From: Agarophyton chilense
Lineage: Eukaryota; Rhodophyta; Florideophyceae; Gracilariales; Gracilariaceae
Direction: 5' to 3'
Length of the DNA stretch: 64,000 nt
Assembly (NCBI GenBank): GCA_030374765.1
Contig: JARGXX010000096.1
Location: 1-64,000 of the forward strand
Shown here: positions 29,711-42,900 of the stretch, in pieces
How the letters are laid out: the number at the start of each line of letters is the position of its first letter
How positions within the stretch are numbered: position 1 is the first letter of the stretch
Program-made: the position numbers and the translations under genes
The notes under the pieces: model-generated
Told to the model about the DNA's origin: nothing
The model's database searches: none
The model's input: only the letters and a program-made list of their open reading frames with translations

Positions 29711-31960
29711 GTGACATGTGCTTCAAACTCGCTTGATTTTTCTTACGGTGCCACAGTCTTCACTTATACTATCACACATAATTCCGTTAGGGAGAACGGA
29801 GGCAAGGTGGATACATTGCAATTCTTCAACTCCGATATATCTTTATCACCCATTAGGGTGGGGGCAACACTCATTGATGCGTTCGAAATCCTTTCAGTGA
29901 GCAACAGCGCATTGAAGTTCAGAACACCACCACTCGCTGATGATGTACAGTCATATCCCCAGCCAGTAACTGTCACAATTGACTCGACGATGTCTAACAC
30001 CGTCTTCTTCATTTACGAAGAGAACAATGCTCAAGTCAAGATCGCCAGGAACTATGGCACCTTTGACTCAGCCTCTGGGGCGTACTGCCTTGTTCTGTGC
30101 AGTAGCTGGTTCTTCCGCGCCTTTGTATCATTTGGGTGGAGGGTCTTGAATCTCACGTATTATTGGAGTTTGATTGCCCCAGACGGAATCACAGAAGTTC
30201 CTTCGTCTTCTGTCAGAACCGATTCCGACGTGCTTCTCGTTCCCTTCAGTGTATTTTAGGCCCAGAACGAACCGTACACACTTGAAGTTGTTGTCCAATC
30301 TGGCACAATTTCTGGTCAGGCAAGTCTCACCTTGGTACAGCTCACATACCTTAATCGTTCATGGAGTAAAGATTTTTCCTCTGTCTCTCACAGCATATTT
30401 CACCGACCAACCCGAGACAAGCGCTTCAGATACCACAACTGTAGTAACTCCTCCCGTACAGCTCAATGTACAGGCTAATGGGAGACAAGCGTCCCATTTG
30501 ATTTCGTCTGGTAAGATTTCACGATGTTTGGCTCTGGATCACGTCACCCAGACGTGCTTTCTGGCGACGATTCCATTGGTTTGAGATACTTGTGGTCATA
30601 TCGATTCAGTTGGAACTCAGCCATGGAAGACTCACGACACTGCGAGACAAATCTCATGCCTGGAGATGCCATCACGACGAATGTGCTCACTGTTTCTTGT
30701 ACTGCGTTTGAAGCTTTGCAGAACTGTTCAGGTCCAATGAATAATGAATTCTCTCTTCAAGTTTTAAAGATATCAGAAAATGCGACTGGAGCTTCAATTG
30801 AAAGAAACTCGAATGCAGTAAAGTCAACTCCGATCATTTCTCAAAACTCATTTCAGATATATGAACCTTTTTCTGAGATTGCTTTCATCAACGATGTATC
30901 TAAATTCGTGGATCTAGCCAATGTTAAGTACTGCGAGGACGTTGTAGTCACGGCTGTTTCGGAATCGAATAAAAATGCATGGTTATTCCAGTTGCTCACT
31001 CCTATCTCTCAAGCCCAAACGTTTCTTTCAACAGATGAAAGCTTGCTGACGTTCCCTGGCTACTTTACCGTTGGAGTTGAACCTGGTAGATTATCCCCTG
31101 GGATTAAGACCAACCTTCTTTCCCTTAACACAGAGTACTCGTTTCCTATCTCTACGTTTCGAGCGGGCTTCGGTGTGAATGAACAAACAATCCTTCTGAA
31201 GGCAGTTGAGCAACCCAGCATCACATTTGGGAGGCTTCTCAAATCGTCCTTTATGACAAATCACACCTACACTTTGTCGGTATATGCGAACTACGAGCGA
31301 GAACTCAAGTTCTTCTTTCTGTTGACCGATGAATTCGGACTCGAGATGTGCGTAGTTGGATGCCAAGGGATTAAATTTGTCAGTTTTGAGTTGAGAACCG
31401 GAGGAAACTACAGCGTGCGATGCGATGTGTATGACTCACGGGGTTATACTTATCTGACATCGGCCAGTGGCGGAAATATTGTCGTAATTTCTAGTGATGA
31501 TGAGGGAGTGGACCATTCCGCATTCGCCACGGAGGCTGAAAACGCATTTCTGGCTGGTGATCACTCAACGTAACAGCAACTGGGAACACATATGTTGATT
31601 TCCATCCTCTCTACCTGAAGGAGCTCGTCAACTGTGGAATTCAAGTCGTTGGCCAACTTTACTGAAGGTCTGAACGAGATCACCGACAATTCGAATCCAA
31701 ATGGCAATCAAAGTGCCAGATATGTGCGCGCTGCGGCAGCTCTCGTCAGTCTGACGCCAGACGTTGGTGTAGTGTATGACACGGAGACATTGCGCTGTGA
31801 GTATCACTATCAATGCGGTTCAACGAACGCCGGGTACAGCTGCCCTAAAGCAATTGCAGGACCTCTTGGACTTCTACGATCTTACAAATGAGCTGAAATT
31901 GGCCTCATATTCTGGACGGAGGAGGCGGCGAAGGCTTCGACAGAACTTGGAGGCTATCGT
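29711..31960 (+). pseudogene. Decayed extracellular protein with REJ/PKD-like modules
   Basis: Consecutive plus-strand pieces in changing frames (29,711-30,259; 30,524-31,573; 31,634-31,891) share beta-rich extracellular features. These include YYWSLIAPDG followed by Val/Leu-rich strands and YTLEVVV, and later HTYTLSVYANYERE and LTDEFGLEM, with paired cysteines. This is the style of receptor-for-egg-jelly and polycystin ectodomains. The frame changes and one in-frame stop at 30,257 suggest a decayed host gene, though introns are an alternative. The family call is weak. Confidence 0.35.
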
Positions 31961-32591
31961 AGGAATATGACTGGAACTGTACGACGTGATGTTACAGCAA
32001 ATAGCTATGGCAGTTCCGAATAATCGTCCATTTGGATATGTTTGAAGAGGTGCAAACTGGTATAAGTTCAAAGGCAAGAGGCAGGCAGAATTCAAGAATA
32101 TCGATGTTTCGACCAAGTGTCAACTTGACTACGGCGGCTATGTACGTGATCGCAGATTGCAATCGTGCTTGTTGCCTACGTCAGGCTTGGTTTCATCTTG
32201 ATCGGGCGTGTTGGCCTGCGGTACTGAGATAGCAGTGCCAGAAGGCACTGTCACCTCAGTATACTCGTGCTTCCGCAGGTATTCAAAAGCAACTTTCTCA
32301 GCGGCATTGGTGCGCCCCGGGTCTTTGTCGTCGCCGTCATCTATGGTGACGAACATGGGCACAGGGCATGACATTAGGTGCGACGGAGAGCATACAACTT
32401 GTGAAGGGTGATGATCAACGGAAACAAGTGTAGGTTTTCTTGAAATTGGTCGCCTGTGTACAGAGTTAGGAGTGTTGTGTTTCATATTGTGAAGGTCAGG
32501 GCAGGAAAACGCATTGTGTATAAAGTGCGACGTTCGCAGCGCAAACGCATGAAAGGGAAGAGAATGAAAAGTTCTCAATTTACCCTCCGGC

Positions 32592-35500
32592 TAAGGATAG
32601 TAAGTGTCAGATACAGGAAAGTCTGAGTGAAAGGTGCATGGTGTATTCAGAGTACAAGCATTCGTTCGTCTCCGTTCGGGGTCTCGTCCGACGTTTACAA
32701 TGCGGCGGTCTGATATTTGTAGTCAGAGAACTTGTTACAGAAACAGTCACCAAGAAATATACATTACAAATACAAATACAAATACAAATACAAATATAAA
32801 TACAAGTACAGTGAACTTCACTAGTCCACGAGAGCAATATTCAAACATTCATATTGCTCCTTCTTCAGCCGAAGTTCTTTTCTGTCGCCTTGGTCTCAGC
32901 AACTGCAGTGAAGTCGATGGAAAGCTGGCCAGAGAAAAGAGGCAACTGCAATGCTTGTGTGAGAGGGCTGTCGCGCTTCGTTAGCGGATCAGCTAAGTTC
33001 GTAGTCCTAGGTATCCAGGAAATACTATCCACTGCTCCAGTCTGAAACTCGTAGCGAAGCGAGCTGACGTCTCCTCGAATTGACTTGTCGATAGAGTTCT
33101 TTTGCGTCGAAAGAAAACTGAACAGATCTTTCGAATCGACACAGAGGCGTAGACGTACACGGGTAGGAAGCAGTTCGTTGTAGGCATTGCAGATAATCTT
33201 TCCATAGTCAATTCCTTCGGCGACGGCAAAGATTTCAGCAGCAGGGATGCTCTTAACGGGGGGTTTGGCTTTGTGGGAAGCCCATGATACAACATGGTAG
33301 ATCGCGTCCTTCAGCATCGGACCAAGGAGTAAACCAGTAACAATGCCGAGTTGGCCGACGTCGTCAATGCGCGATGCATCAGCAAAAACTAGAACAGAGA
33401 GCTCGTAGGCTTTGTCATGCGAAGGGCGTGGATAGGCAATCACAGCGCCAAGCTTCTTGAGCTTTTGAACGATTGAGGCTTGCTCAACGAGGTGTGAGAC
33501 TTTGAGTTTGGGTGCCTTTTGCTGGAGGTAACTCGCATAAAATGAACAGAAAGGTGTAGCAGCGGTGCCAATCCATCCGATCGAGCTATTGGTTGAAGAA
33601 AAAGCTGACTTCTCTAACTTGTTCGTCGGGTCTTCGGACTGCTTTCGGCAAATGCGGGTGAGAGAATATTCAGAAAGAGCGTTAAGCTTGTCTTCTGCGT
33701 TGGTTTCAATCGAAAGTCATCATGTTGCATTTTGTTGATGCCGAAATAGCGGAGATTCCCAGGGCCGCTGTTGATTTCGCCAAACTTGAACTTCTTGTCA
33801 AATTCTTCTAGAAAGCGGAGAGCGTTGTTTTCAGTACCGGCAGCTTTGAGGTCATCCACAATTCTTGCCAAGAGCAGTGTTAGGTTACCATCCTTTTTCT
33901 TGTAGACGAGTTGCGGGATAAACTTGGACTGTGTTAGACCGAGGTCTATCATTACTGCATCGGACTGACTTTTCCATTTTGCATTTTCGTTGACCAAACC
34001 ATAGGCTGCAGTGAGCAAGAGCCAAACATGGGAGGACTTCATAGCGCTTTCTTTCGGCGGGCGAACGTAATCACCACGCTGAGCTGCGCCGGTTTGTAAA
34101 ACGGCGGCTTTGACATCGGCCTTGTACAATTTCCAACCAAACAGAGAAGCAATAGACTCTAGTACGCGCAAAACGGTTGGCGGGCACGTAGAGCAGTCAG
34201 TAATCAGGAAATTCTTGAGCGCGTCTTCGTTGCCATGAGGTGCGATGCGCGCCTTCAGTTTCAAACTGTTATCGTCGTTGTGCTTCAGTTTGTACAATGT
34301 GTGGCTGCTAATGACGTTGGCACCAGGGAGAACGTCGCGGTGATAGACGGGGCTTTCCGTCTTTAGGAAAGTTTCTTCTTCACGTGCGTACGCGTTGACG
34401 AGAGAAAACTGGTCGAATCCTTGGGCTTGATGGCGCAAGAACGGTTTGTTGCCGAAGTGTTCGAGCATGGAGGATAGAACAGCGGCTTCAGTGCTTGTGA
34501 CTTGCAAATTTCCACCGGACAGACTGCTGCTTGCAGCAGCAAGCGAAGTGGGCTCGGAGTGATTCCAATGCACGGTTGTCATATCTAAGTCTGCTTCGAC
34601 TTCACCATTGTCATAATGAATGGTCACGGTACCGTTATCTGCTTGCGAGTGAACAACACCAGGGTAAACAACATTGTTTTCATCCCAGAGTATATCAAGA
34701 CGATCACCAACTGCAGGTCCATTGTTACCGTCATCAGAAAAGTTGCCGTGGTCGTCACGGTCGTAGACCAGTAGGTTTGAATCGTCGCGGTCATCCGTGT
34801 GATCAGTTGGGGGGATATCACCGAGAAGGTCAGAAAGTGAGGCGTCAAGGGAGTCAATCCCTTCTTGAACGAGCTGTGCAAAACAAATTGGAGACATGGC
34901 GGGTCGACTATCTTCAAAGGCTACAGTCAGACATCGGCCGTTTGCACCGGGAACGGTGATGGAGCGGGCAGGAAGATCGACCGAGAGCACAGTCTTGGGT
35001 TGGGACCATTTGCCACGCTTCTCTTTCTCTTTCTTCTGGAAAATTTCCACGGAGTCGCCAATGGCGATTGGTGCTTCGGTGAGTGCTTTAGAGCGCATAA
35101 TGAGTGCCAGCTTGCGACGAGCTTGGAGCTGTTCACGGGCATCAATGACATCGATGGGGACACAAAGTTCAGCAGGCTTTGAATTGACTGGCTTTGTAAA
35201 CCCTTTCGCCAGTTCAAATGCTGACATGGTATCGTTACCATAGAGGTCGTCTGAGATCGACACAGATTTGTATGCAGCAAGGACAGCATCGAACTCATCA
35301 CCACTACCTTCTTTGAGACGGGGAAAGACGGACAGAATAATGGTGTGCTTAGATTCGATGGCGTTCTTGTGATGCCGACGAGGCGGAACTGTCTTGATGG
35401 GGATGCTGAGTGCATCAGCATAGTCTTTGAATGCGCCGGTGTTGAATGCTTTGTCACCAATGATTGAGTCAGGATACCAGAACTGCGCTACCCAGGTTGC

Positions 35501-37638
35501 TTCAAAGCCGATTACAGCTTCATGAAGGGCAGTTGTACTGACAACATACGCGACGGAGTAACGCGAGGACACATCCATGAAATGAAGGACACACAGGCCT
35601 TCGAGGAAGAAGTGATCAACAGATAGCACTTCGTTGAACTCTTTCGACAAGGAGCTTATAGAATCTTTCCGGGACGGAGCTGCAGGAGAGGTTGACCGAC
35701 AGGCGGTGCAAGCGTTGACCACTTCAGTAAGTTAGGCAGACACAACATCGTTCCACAGACCATTACGTTCGAGCAGAAGCTTGTAGTCGGAAAAGGCGGG
35801 CATGTCCACACACATGCTTATAGATCTTGTCGATTACACTCTTGACCTCAGTCCACGGTGACAGATCGAGGGAAACCGCAGACACGCATGAGAGTGACGA
35901 TCCAGTGTTAATGTTAGCTGATGGCATAGTCGGAAAAAAACATTCGAGCTTGATGAAGTCAAGAAAGTTGTGATTCACAATCGAGATGAAATCTTCTTTG
36001 CCATTTGCAGAGAGAACCAATGCATTCCGGCCGATGTTTTCGATGTTTGCCTTGCTTGTCACATTTCGCCCGACGACCCATTGAGACGAGCCGTCAAGCA
36101 CCAAGTGCCTGATTCGAACTTGGTTACCGTTGTCAGTGTTGGCCGTAAGAAAAATCGATCCAAGAATATCTCGCGGTTGGCTGGCGTGGTTACCAGTGCC
36201 ATATTGCCAGGAAGTGTATCCAGAAAGTGCGGCAGGAATCGGGTCAAGAGCGGGGTCGGTTTGAAAGCCAGAGTGGTCAGCGAGCATGTTGAGCTCGACC
36301 ATACCGATTGCCGAGTATGGAGCGCCACTGTCCAAGAGAGGTCCAAAGTGCATTGGTGACTCCGTTGATCGATCAAAAGTGGCCATGTTGAAGGAAAGAG
36401 TTTGTTGTTTGGAGGCATTCGAGGACGATGCAGCAGATACAGAAGAAGAGCCAGAGGCTGCTCCTCGGTTGTTAGACTGATTGGACGAGTTGGACGAGTT
36501 GTTGCCAGTCGGAACTTGCGGGTTGTCGAAGGACTTCACACCAGGGGCTAAGGAGCCATCAGCACGGTGATTCCGTTTCCAGTGGCCATACTTGCCACAG
36601 GTGTCAGATGGATACTTCATGGTGGGAGAAATGCGGTTGCGATCACCGTTCCTAGATTTCCTGTTGTTGGAACTGTTGCCAAAGCCACCGGAGCTGGCAA
36701 TCAGTGTGCCGTTCGTTGTGGGCGAGCGAGCAGACTTGTCGCACTGTTTGATTACGGATGCCACGGAGGAATAGGTGACAGCAGACAGGTACTGATCATT
36801 GCTAGATTGGGCACCGAGGTTTTCATCTGAGGGAGACGCAGTGGCCATAACGGAAACACGTTGTGCGTCATCAATGGAAGCATTGGACAGCAGCATGAGT
36901 GCTGTGAGGCATTCTGGCAACTTGGTTGTATTCGAGACCGAATTAAACTTTGCTACCTGTGCAGAGAAACGGGACTCAAAGTTTTTCATGTTTTCCGAGT
37001 TCCCACGACGGGTTTTCAGGAGCACGTTGAAGGTCTTGTAGGCTTCACTCACGACGGAGAGAGCGTCACGCTTGTAGATTGCACCGACGATCAGAGCGAC
37101 TGACTCTTCTCCAACGAGCTGGGCGTCAGTAATTCCGGAACACAGGTCCTTGGCACGTCCATGCAGTTGGGACTCGAGACAAACAGCCTGCAACGCTACA
37201 GCAATCTTGTTGTTGTTATTAACGGGGAGTGCATTGCGAAACGTCTGCCACAAACTAACAGCATCGCGATATTCTTCCTGGTCTCCTTTGCTGTCAGTCT
37301 AAGGCGGAGATTTGGAATCCCAGGAAAACGTGGGCCTGGAAGGGAGGTCCTTGGGCGAAGGCGTAGCCTGGTGGCCCATAACTAAGGATAGTCAGTGTCA
37401 GATACAGGAAAGTCTGAGTGAAAGGTGCATGGTGTATTCAGAGTACAAGCATTCGTTCGTCTCCGTTCGGGGTCTCGTCCGACGTTTACAATGCGGCGGT
37501 CTGATATTTGTAGTCAGAGAACTTGTTACACAAACAGTCACCAAGAAAAATACATTACAAATACAAATACAAATACAAATACAAATACAAGTACAGTGAA
37601 CTTCACTAGTCCACGAGAGCAATATTCAAACATTCATA
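32592..37638 (-). mobile_element. Ty1/copia LTR retroelement fossil
   Basis: LTRs of about 260 bp lie at 32,592-32,853 and 37,383-37,638 and contain a short ACAAAT array. A 5-bp target duplication CCGGC flanks the element (32,587-32,591 and 37,639-37,643). Reading on the minus strand from the right LTR: a gag region with a degenerate Cys/His knuckle, then an aspartic protease (LDSGAPYSAIG), integrase, reverse transcriptase and, near the left LTR, RNase H (VFADASRID). The gag-protease-integrase-RT order is the copia type. The element looks broken, with roughly two or three breaks. The LTRs differ by only a few bases, so insertion was fairly recent. Confidence 0.85.
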
Positions 37639-38103
37639 CCGGCGCTCTGCTCTACGGCACCGCATGCGAGAAGCTTGGACAGAACAGGGTGAAGCAGGAA
37701 GACCTTCTTTTGTGCCCAAAGGGGCGCAAGAATCTCGAAGATAGGCTTGGCTTGTAAGTTGATACTTGTCAATGTAGAGTGGAGGAGGCTGTCGGCGAGA
37801 GCAGGTGCTTTGTTGTCGCCCGATTAAATTGCCTGCCTTGTACTATTCTTCCTTTCATACGCGGACAAAGACTTCTCACAACCGCGTCGTGGCACATTCC
37901 ACAGTTCTCTTCTACACGAAACTCGACGCCATCGACTGCCCGCGAAGAAGCAATCCAACTGAAACCCCCGCTAGAGTAAGCAGTGTTCGTCAGCTGTTGC
38001 AGGTTGAGTTTCTTTGCATGTCCCGTCCCCGCTTCAGTAGCGATCGTCCCCTCGCGCCATTTCCATTCTTAAGGGCCTGTATCCACGAAACTCCGCGGCA
38101 CTC

Positions 38104-39440
38104 ATGACTACCACGACTGAAACGTTTAGTAACCGCCTGCAACATCATGGGCTGTTCTCAAGATGCGCTCCCTTCTTGACGCTCCCATTCCAGATGAACC
38201 TCCCGCTCTTTTGGCTGCCGTCCGTGGGATTCAATCCTTCTACAAAACTAAATCACCCGCCACACACCGCGACCTCGCCCCCATGTTGGCGCAAAGCGCA
38301 GTTGGAAGCAGCAAAGCCGTTCTAGACATTTTTTCCGACGCTCAAAAGCAGCTTCAACCTGTGCAAGCTCACATTTCTGAAATACAAAAGGACATTAATT
38401 CCCTCACCGATCGATTATCTGGTCCGCGCAGTGGTGCCGGCACAGTCGTGTGGCAAACTTCACAACTACGAGCAAACCTCTCCAATGCTCAGTATCGCGC
38501 TGCTGTGTCCAACGCATTTCTCAATCGATTTGTGTTGCAAGGTGCACATGCAGCTGCTTTGCAAACCTATAACGTCGATGCCACATATCTGGAAGCGTTG
38601 CGTAAGCTGAACCGAATTGATCGTGATTTTCATTTTCTTCTACGATCAGGCAGCCAACGCGCTCGCTTGGAAGCTCTAGAGTTCGCAGCTAACAAGAAAA
38701 AAGGGTCGTATGAAAAGGTGTTACGTTTTTTCCAGGCTCAGTGCGGCATTTTGGATGTAAATGCTGCGGAAAATGAACAAGAAGCCGCTCTTTTGCGAGA
38801 AAGCTATTCGGACGCTTTGCGGTCGTCCGATGCTGCTTTGCTACTGTGCTGAAGAGCTTGGTTCAGCTCGTCGAGTCTCTCTTGTAACTCACTTCGTTAA
38901 CAAAGTGAGATCCGGGTGGCATGGCCAGACCCATTAAGATGAACGCCCATGACGCTATTCGATATACCAATGATATACGTGCATAGATGCAACAGGCTCT
39001 TTCTTCAGAAAATGAGTAAGCGAATCACTTGTCCACTCGACGCCAATTCTGGCGATGATACCATTTGAGCTCACATCGAAAAGTTGGCCCTTAAAGGGCT
39101 CAACACTGTACTTGACGCCCTTTGTCTCCCGTTTCGTATTCGATTTGAACAAGTTTTGGAGCAAACCTTCCCTGTTGTTGTTCTTTACCGACTTTCCAGT
39201 CTGGTGGAGTTCTATGCTACAACAGTGTGGCACCTATTGGGGAAATATGCAGCCCTTCCAGAGATGCTCATAGAATGCCACTCTATTGCTATGTATGGTT
39301 TCTATTCAGCTTGGGAGTTAAAAATGGAATCGTATCGCCTTTCTGATCTGGGACCCTCAGAGGCTCCTACAAATCCAGCTGCCGTGAATCCGTTCATGGC
39401 CTTTCTAGACGAGATCATGGCTACTCTAACCTACCCGTTG
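38104..39440 (+). pseudogene. COG6: COG6-like Golgi tethering subunit, decayed
   Basis: The frame at 38,163-38,852 (229 codons) contains the conserved COG6 N-terminal core: a coiled-coil part, then AFLNRFVLQGAHAAAL, EALRKLNRIDRDFHFLLRSG and SQRARLEALEF. Homology continues downstream in other frames: YCAEELGSARRVSLVTHFVN from 38,842, RPIKMNAHDAIRYTNDIRA from about 38,924 followed by a stop in place of the expected Trp, and the C-terminal part from 39,084 (LNTVLDALCLPFRIRFEQVL, VVVLYRLSSLVEFY). So there are at least two frame changes and two or more stops. COG6 is one of eight subunits of the conserved oligomeric Golgi complex, which tethers vesicles. A working copy should exist elsewhere. The first frame at 38,104 may be the true N-terminus, with a shift near 38,160. 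Confidence 0.75.
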
Positions 39441-39472
39441 CTCGTGTGTGCGTTGTCAATAATATTTTTCCG

Positions 39473-39925
39473 TCAGCAACTGTGGTGCCGCGGGTTCGAC
39501 TTGGCGGTCCACTTGATCTGATGTGAGTAAAGCAGCAGTTCCAACGTTGGACTGCTAACAATGAATATAGGAATACCAAACGCCACATTGTGGGTATGTA
39601 ATTTGGCGTACACGAACAGGAAGCCTGATGTAAACGCTGGGAACACACCGAACCAAGCGTGAGGGGTAAACTTGGTGCGCCAAATTGCAGCTCCCATTAA
39701 AAACATCGCAATCCCCTATGTCTGCGCAAGGTATGGTAGAACATCGCTCGAAGAAACGTCAAACGCAGACAAAACCGATAAGAGGCATCCCGCACTGAGG
39801 GCAAATGAAAAAACTAGGGGGCCACTGGCGGAGATAGGAAGTAAGTAGAAAATGCTGGCAGCTCTTGATCGAAAAGCGCAAAAAAGAAAGCGACGGCAAG
39901 GGACTAACCAGAAACAAAAGCGCAT
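39473..39925 (-). pseudogene. Small membrane protein, possibly TMEM14-like, with one in-frame stop
   Basis: Two minus-strand frames (39,925-39,719 and 39,715-39,473) lie in the same phase, separated by one TAG at 39,716-39,718. Joined by eye they give four hydrophobic helices: PLVFSFALSAGCLLSVLSAF, GIAMFLMGAAI, WFGVFPAFTSGFLFVYAKL and a last one. The spacing and the IWRTKFTPHAWFG turn recall the TMEM14 family (four short helices with a FMPAG-like turn), but the match is loose. It overlaps the end of the COG6 pseudogene tail-to-tail. Confidence 0.35.
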
Positions 39926-42900
39926 CCAACGTTTATGGAGTACTGTATATCACGACGTGGGAGCATCCTGCTCACCTTCACGTATTCTTCAAAACTTATT
40001 TTCAAAACTACTGTACATCACTAGGACATTATGATGCACACAAATACATCTAGGGTACATCTTCTGTATATTCTACGGATATCAAGGTGCTTCACTGGGA
40101 TAAAATCTATCTCTTTGTATTTTGATAGCGACATAAGATTATGCATTCGCGCTAACTAGTGCCTATACGACCGATGGCCACATATGAGGCCATTTTTATT
40201 TCTTTGTAACTAAACACTCTTCCTTTGATGGCCGCAATATTTGAAATATGCCTTACTAGGTGATTCAAAGAGATATTTCCTTTCCACATGTTTTTTTTGG
40301 ATAGTTTGATGCCAAAAATATTTGGTTGTTCTTTTTGGGACTACATACGTTTGCTACATCAAAAGTATATCATTTTAAAGAAGAGTATTAGAGCTCTGTT
40401 TGAATAGATTCCCGAGACTTTTCTTCAAGGAGAAAGATGTATGGTTTTTATTTTTGTTTTCTTCCTTTCTGCTCTAAATTTGAAAACTCATATCTTGAAT
40501 GAATTTCAGTTACTTTTTAAGAGAAATTTTGGCCTCATGTGAGTCCAAGCTGGCCTCAGGTGAGGCCAATCCTCCGGGCGTGTAGACACTAGAGAGGAAG
40601 GAAAGCTTGACTGTTGTCTCTACTGTAGCAGATGCTCCAGCCAGAATATTGCCTTCATGTGGAACTCTTTGCCCTGGAGCAAGTCTTGTATCCAAAGTGT
40701 GAAAATCCATTTGGAGGGGCTAGCTAGACCCTGATCAATTTGTCTCTCTCTCCCATCAAAGCACCAGCTGGACTCTCGCGTCAAGAAAGTCTCTAATGTC
40801 GCGAAATTTTATTTCGGAAAAGAACAAGAGGTAAACTTCACTTGTTGCGATACATTTAAAGAGCAAAACAGCATCTGATTGCGACCTCTTCGCCATGAAC
40901 CATCAGATTCCAATCCCTTTAATCGACTCTGCGACCATCAGAAGGTTCTCAAACATTCTTGACTTTCGATACTCTAGCATCTACTCTTCAAGCTCGCTCT
41001 TGAGAATTCCACAAACTCCTGTAACCAGACAATTGTCGGAAAACAGTTATTAATATGTAGAGACAGGATTGCTACAAACCCTACCCTTAGTAATGTTGGT
41101 TTTTAGCGACTTTTAGTGAGAATTTAATAAGTATTGGACCACGAACCTACTTTATCTGCAGACCCAAGAAAACAAAAGTTTGCATAACTAGCTTCAGAAA
41201 TTATCTTAAGACCCTTCTTTTGATATAAGCACTGGTGCTGGCTTACATTACAAAGATTTCATTCAGTGTCAAAGCGTAGTTTAGCCGAGACAACCAGGAA
41301 AAGATTGCGTTGAATGGTGATTGGAGATAACGTTGTGTTTTCCAATTTGCCATACATTTGACGGGAAGCAGTCCCTGCTTAAAACCTTCGGAAGTGTAAT
41401 GGATTGGAATTCCAACGATAGAAACGCGTGCCCGCCCAAATGAGCACGATCAACTTCGCTGCGTTAGCTATTTTCTCACGGCAGACAAAGATGAAGAATT
41501 TATTTCGCTTCCGTGAATCATGGAGTTGTTGCCACAAAGATCTGTCGCACACCGAGTGGAGCGTGTAGCGCAATGCATATGCGGTCACAAGTTTGGTCAA
41601 GTTCTATCCCTTTCTTATCGCACTGTAGGAGTGCTGATATCTGAGCGGTCCTTGGTTATCACACTCGTTTCAGTGTGATATCAAATAGGGACGTTTGTGA
41701 TATCAAATCGGGCCTTTATTCGTATTCTCTAAGTACTCACAAGCGGTGCACACAACGGGCTGCGACCCTTCGTTCACAGGCAGAAGAGGGTCTTCGGATA
41801 CAAATAGAGAGTGTAATATGCATTCTCCGGATGCATTGCACTCGCATGAAGAATGAAAAGGTGTGCCTGTCATCGCTGCGTTGCCATCATTGGCCACAAC
41901 TGGCCAGCAGTGCGACAAGCACGTTATATCGAAAACCTCGTGCGATAACGGGTCACTCGACAGCAAAATCGCTCCCTCGCCTACGGCTCGGGACCGATTT
42001 TTTGCTGTCTCGTGCCACGTTGTCTGCACTCGGTTTTCGATATAATTTATATGTATAACTTGAAGTGCGTGAGATCAGGAACACCTTTTTCTGTTTGTCC
42101 CAGCTTGTTCTGTTTTTTCACCGCTTGCGCAAAAAATTTAAACTCCTATAATTCTCATTCAGATTCCCCAAGACCTTTCTGTCTACCTCAACAGTGATTT
42201 GAGATCAACCCTTCCACTTTTTGACTTCTTCAAGCCAACATCTCTTGAGATCTCCAACAGCATTAACCGTTGTTTTGAATATTGCTTCATATGGGTTTGG
42301 CGCTTGATAAAAACTGTGAAGGGATCCAATTCACGGACGCATTTGTGACAGACTATTTTTGCCTCTCTGTCAGAATGACTGTACTAATAATATATTTGAT
42401 GACTGGAACACTTGTTTGTGACTGTGAATAGATGATTTTGACCACTCATGAAGGTGTATCCGTGACACATGACTGAACGTTAAGTGGGAATATTTGACCA
42501 CAAATATATATCTGATATAGAACCCTATGCATACTTTCCCAATTTCCTGAGCCCATGCCTTATAATGATTGGAGCCATTCTCGTGATATCCTCTGAGATA
42601 CACACCATGTCCTACATTAAATACAGATAACAAGAGTTTTACGGACAAACTGGTGTGAAAGCAGATTTAGACAAAACACTAAAGCGTTCGATATTTTATC
42701 TCTCTTTATGGGTGCACTAGCCTAATTCCAGCATAGTGCACAACGCTAATGGTCAAAGAAGCGTTCTCTCCCTATAGGTCCTATACTTTTCTTCCAAACA
42801 TCTTGGAAAGAGGCGTTTAGCCTTTATGTATTCCTTGACACCGTCGAGATCCGCACCGAAAGCCCAAAAAATGTCAAAGGCAAGATCAAAAGCTTCAACA

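Noticed and set aside
32138-32578. A 146-codon minus-strand frame before the copia element
   Set aside because: No recognisable motif; composition does not separate it from the surrounding decayed sequence.
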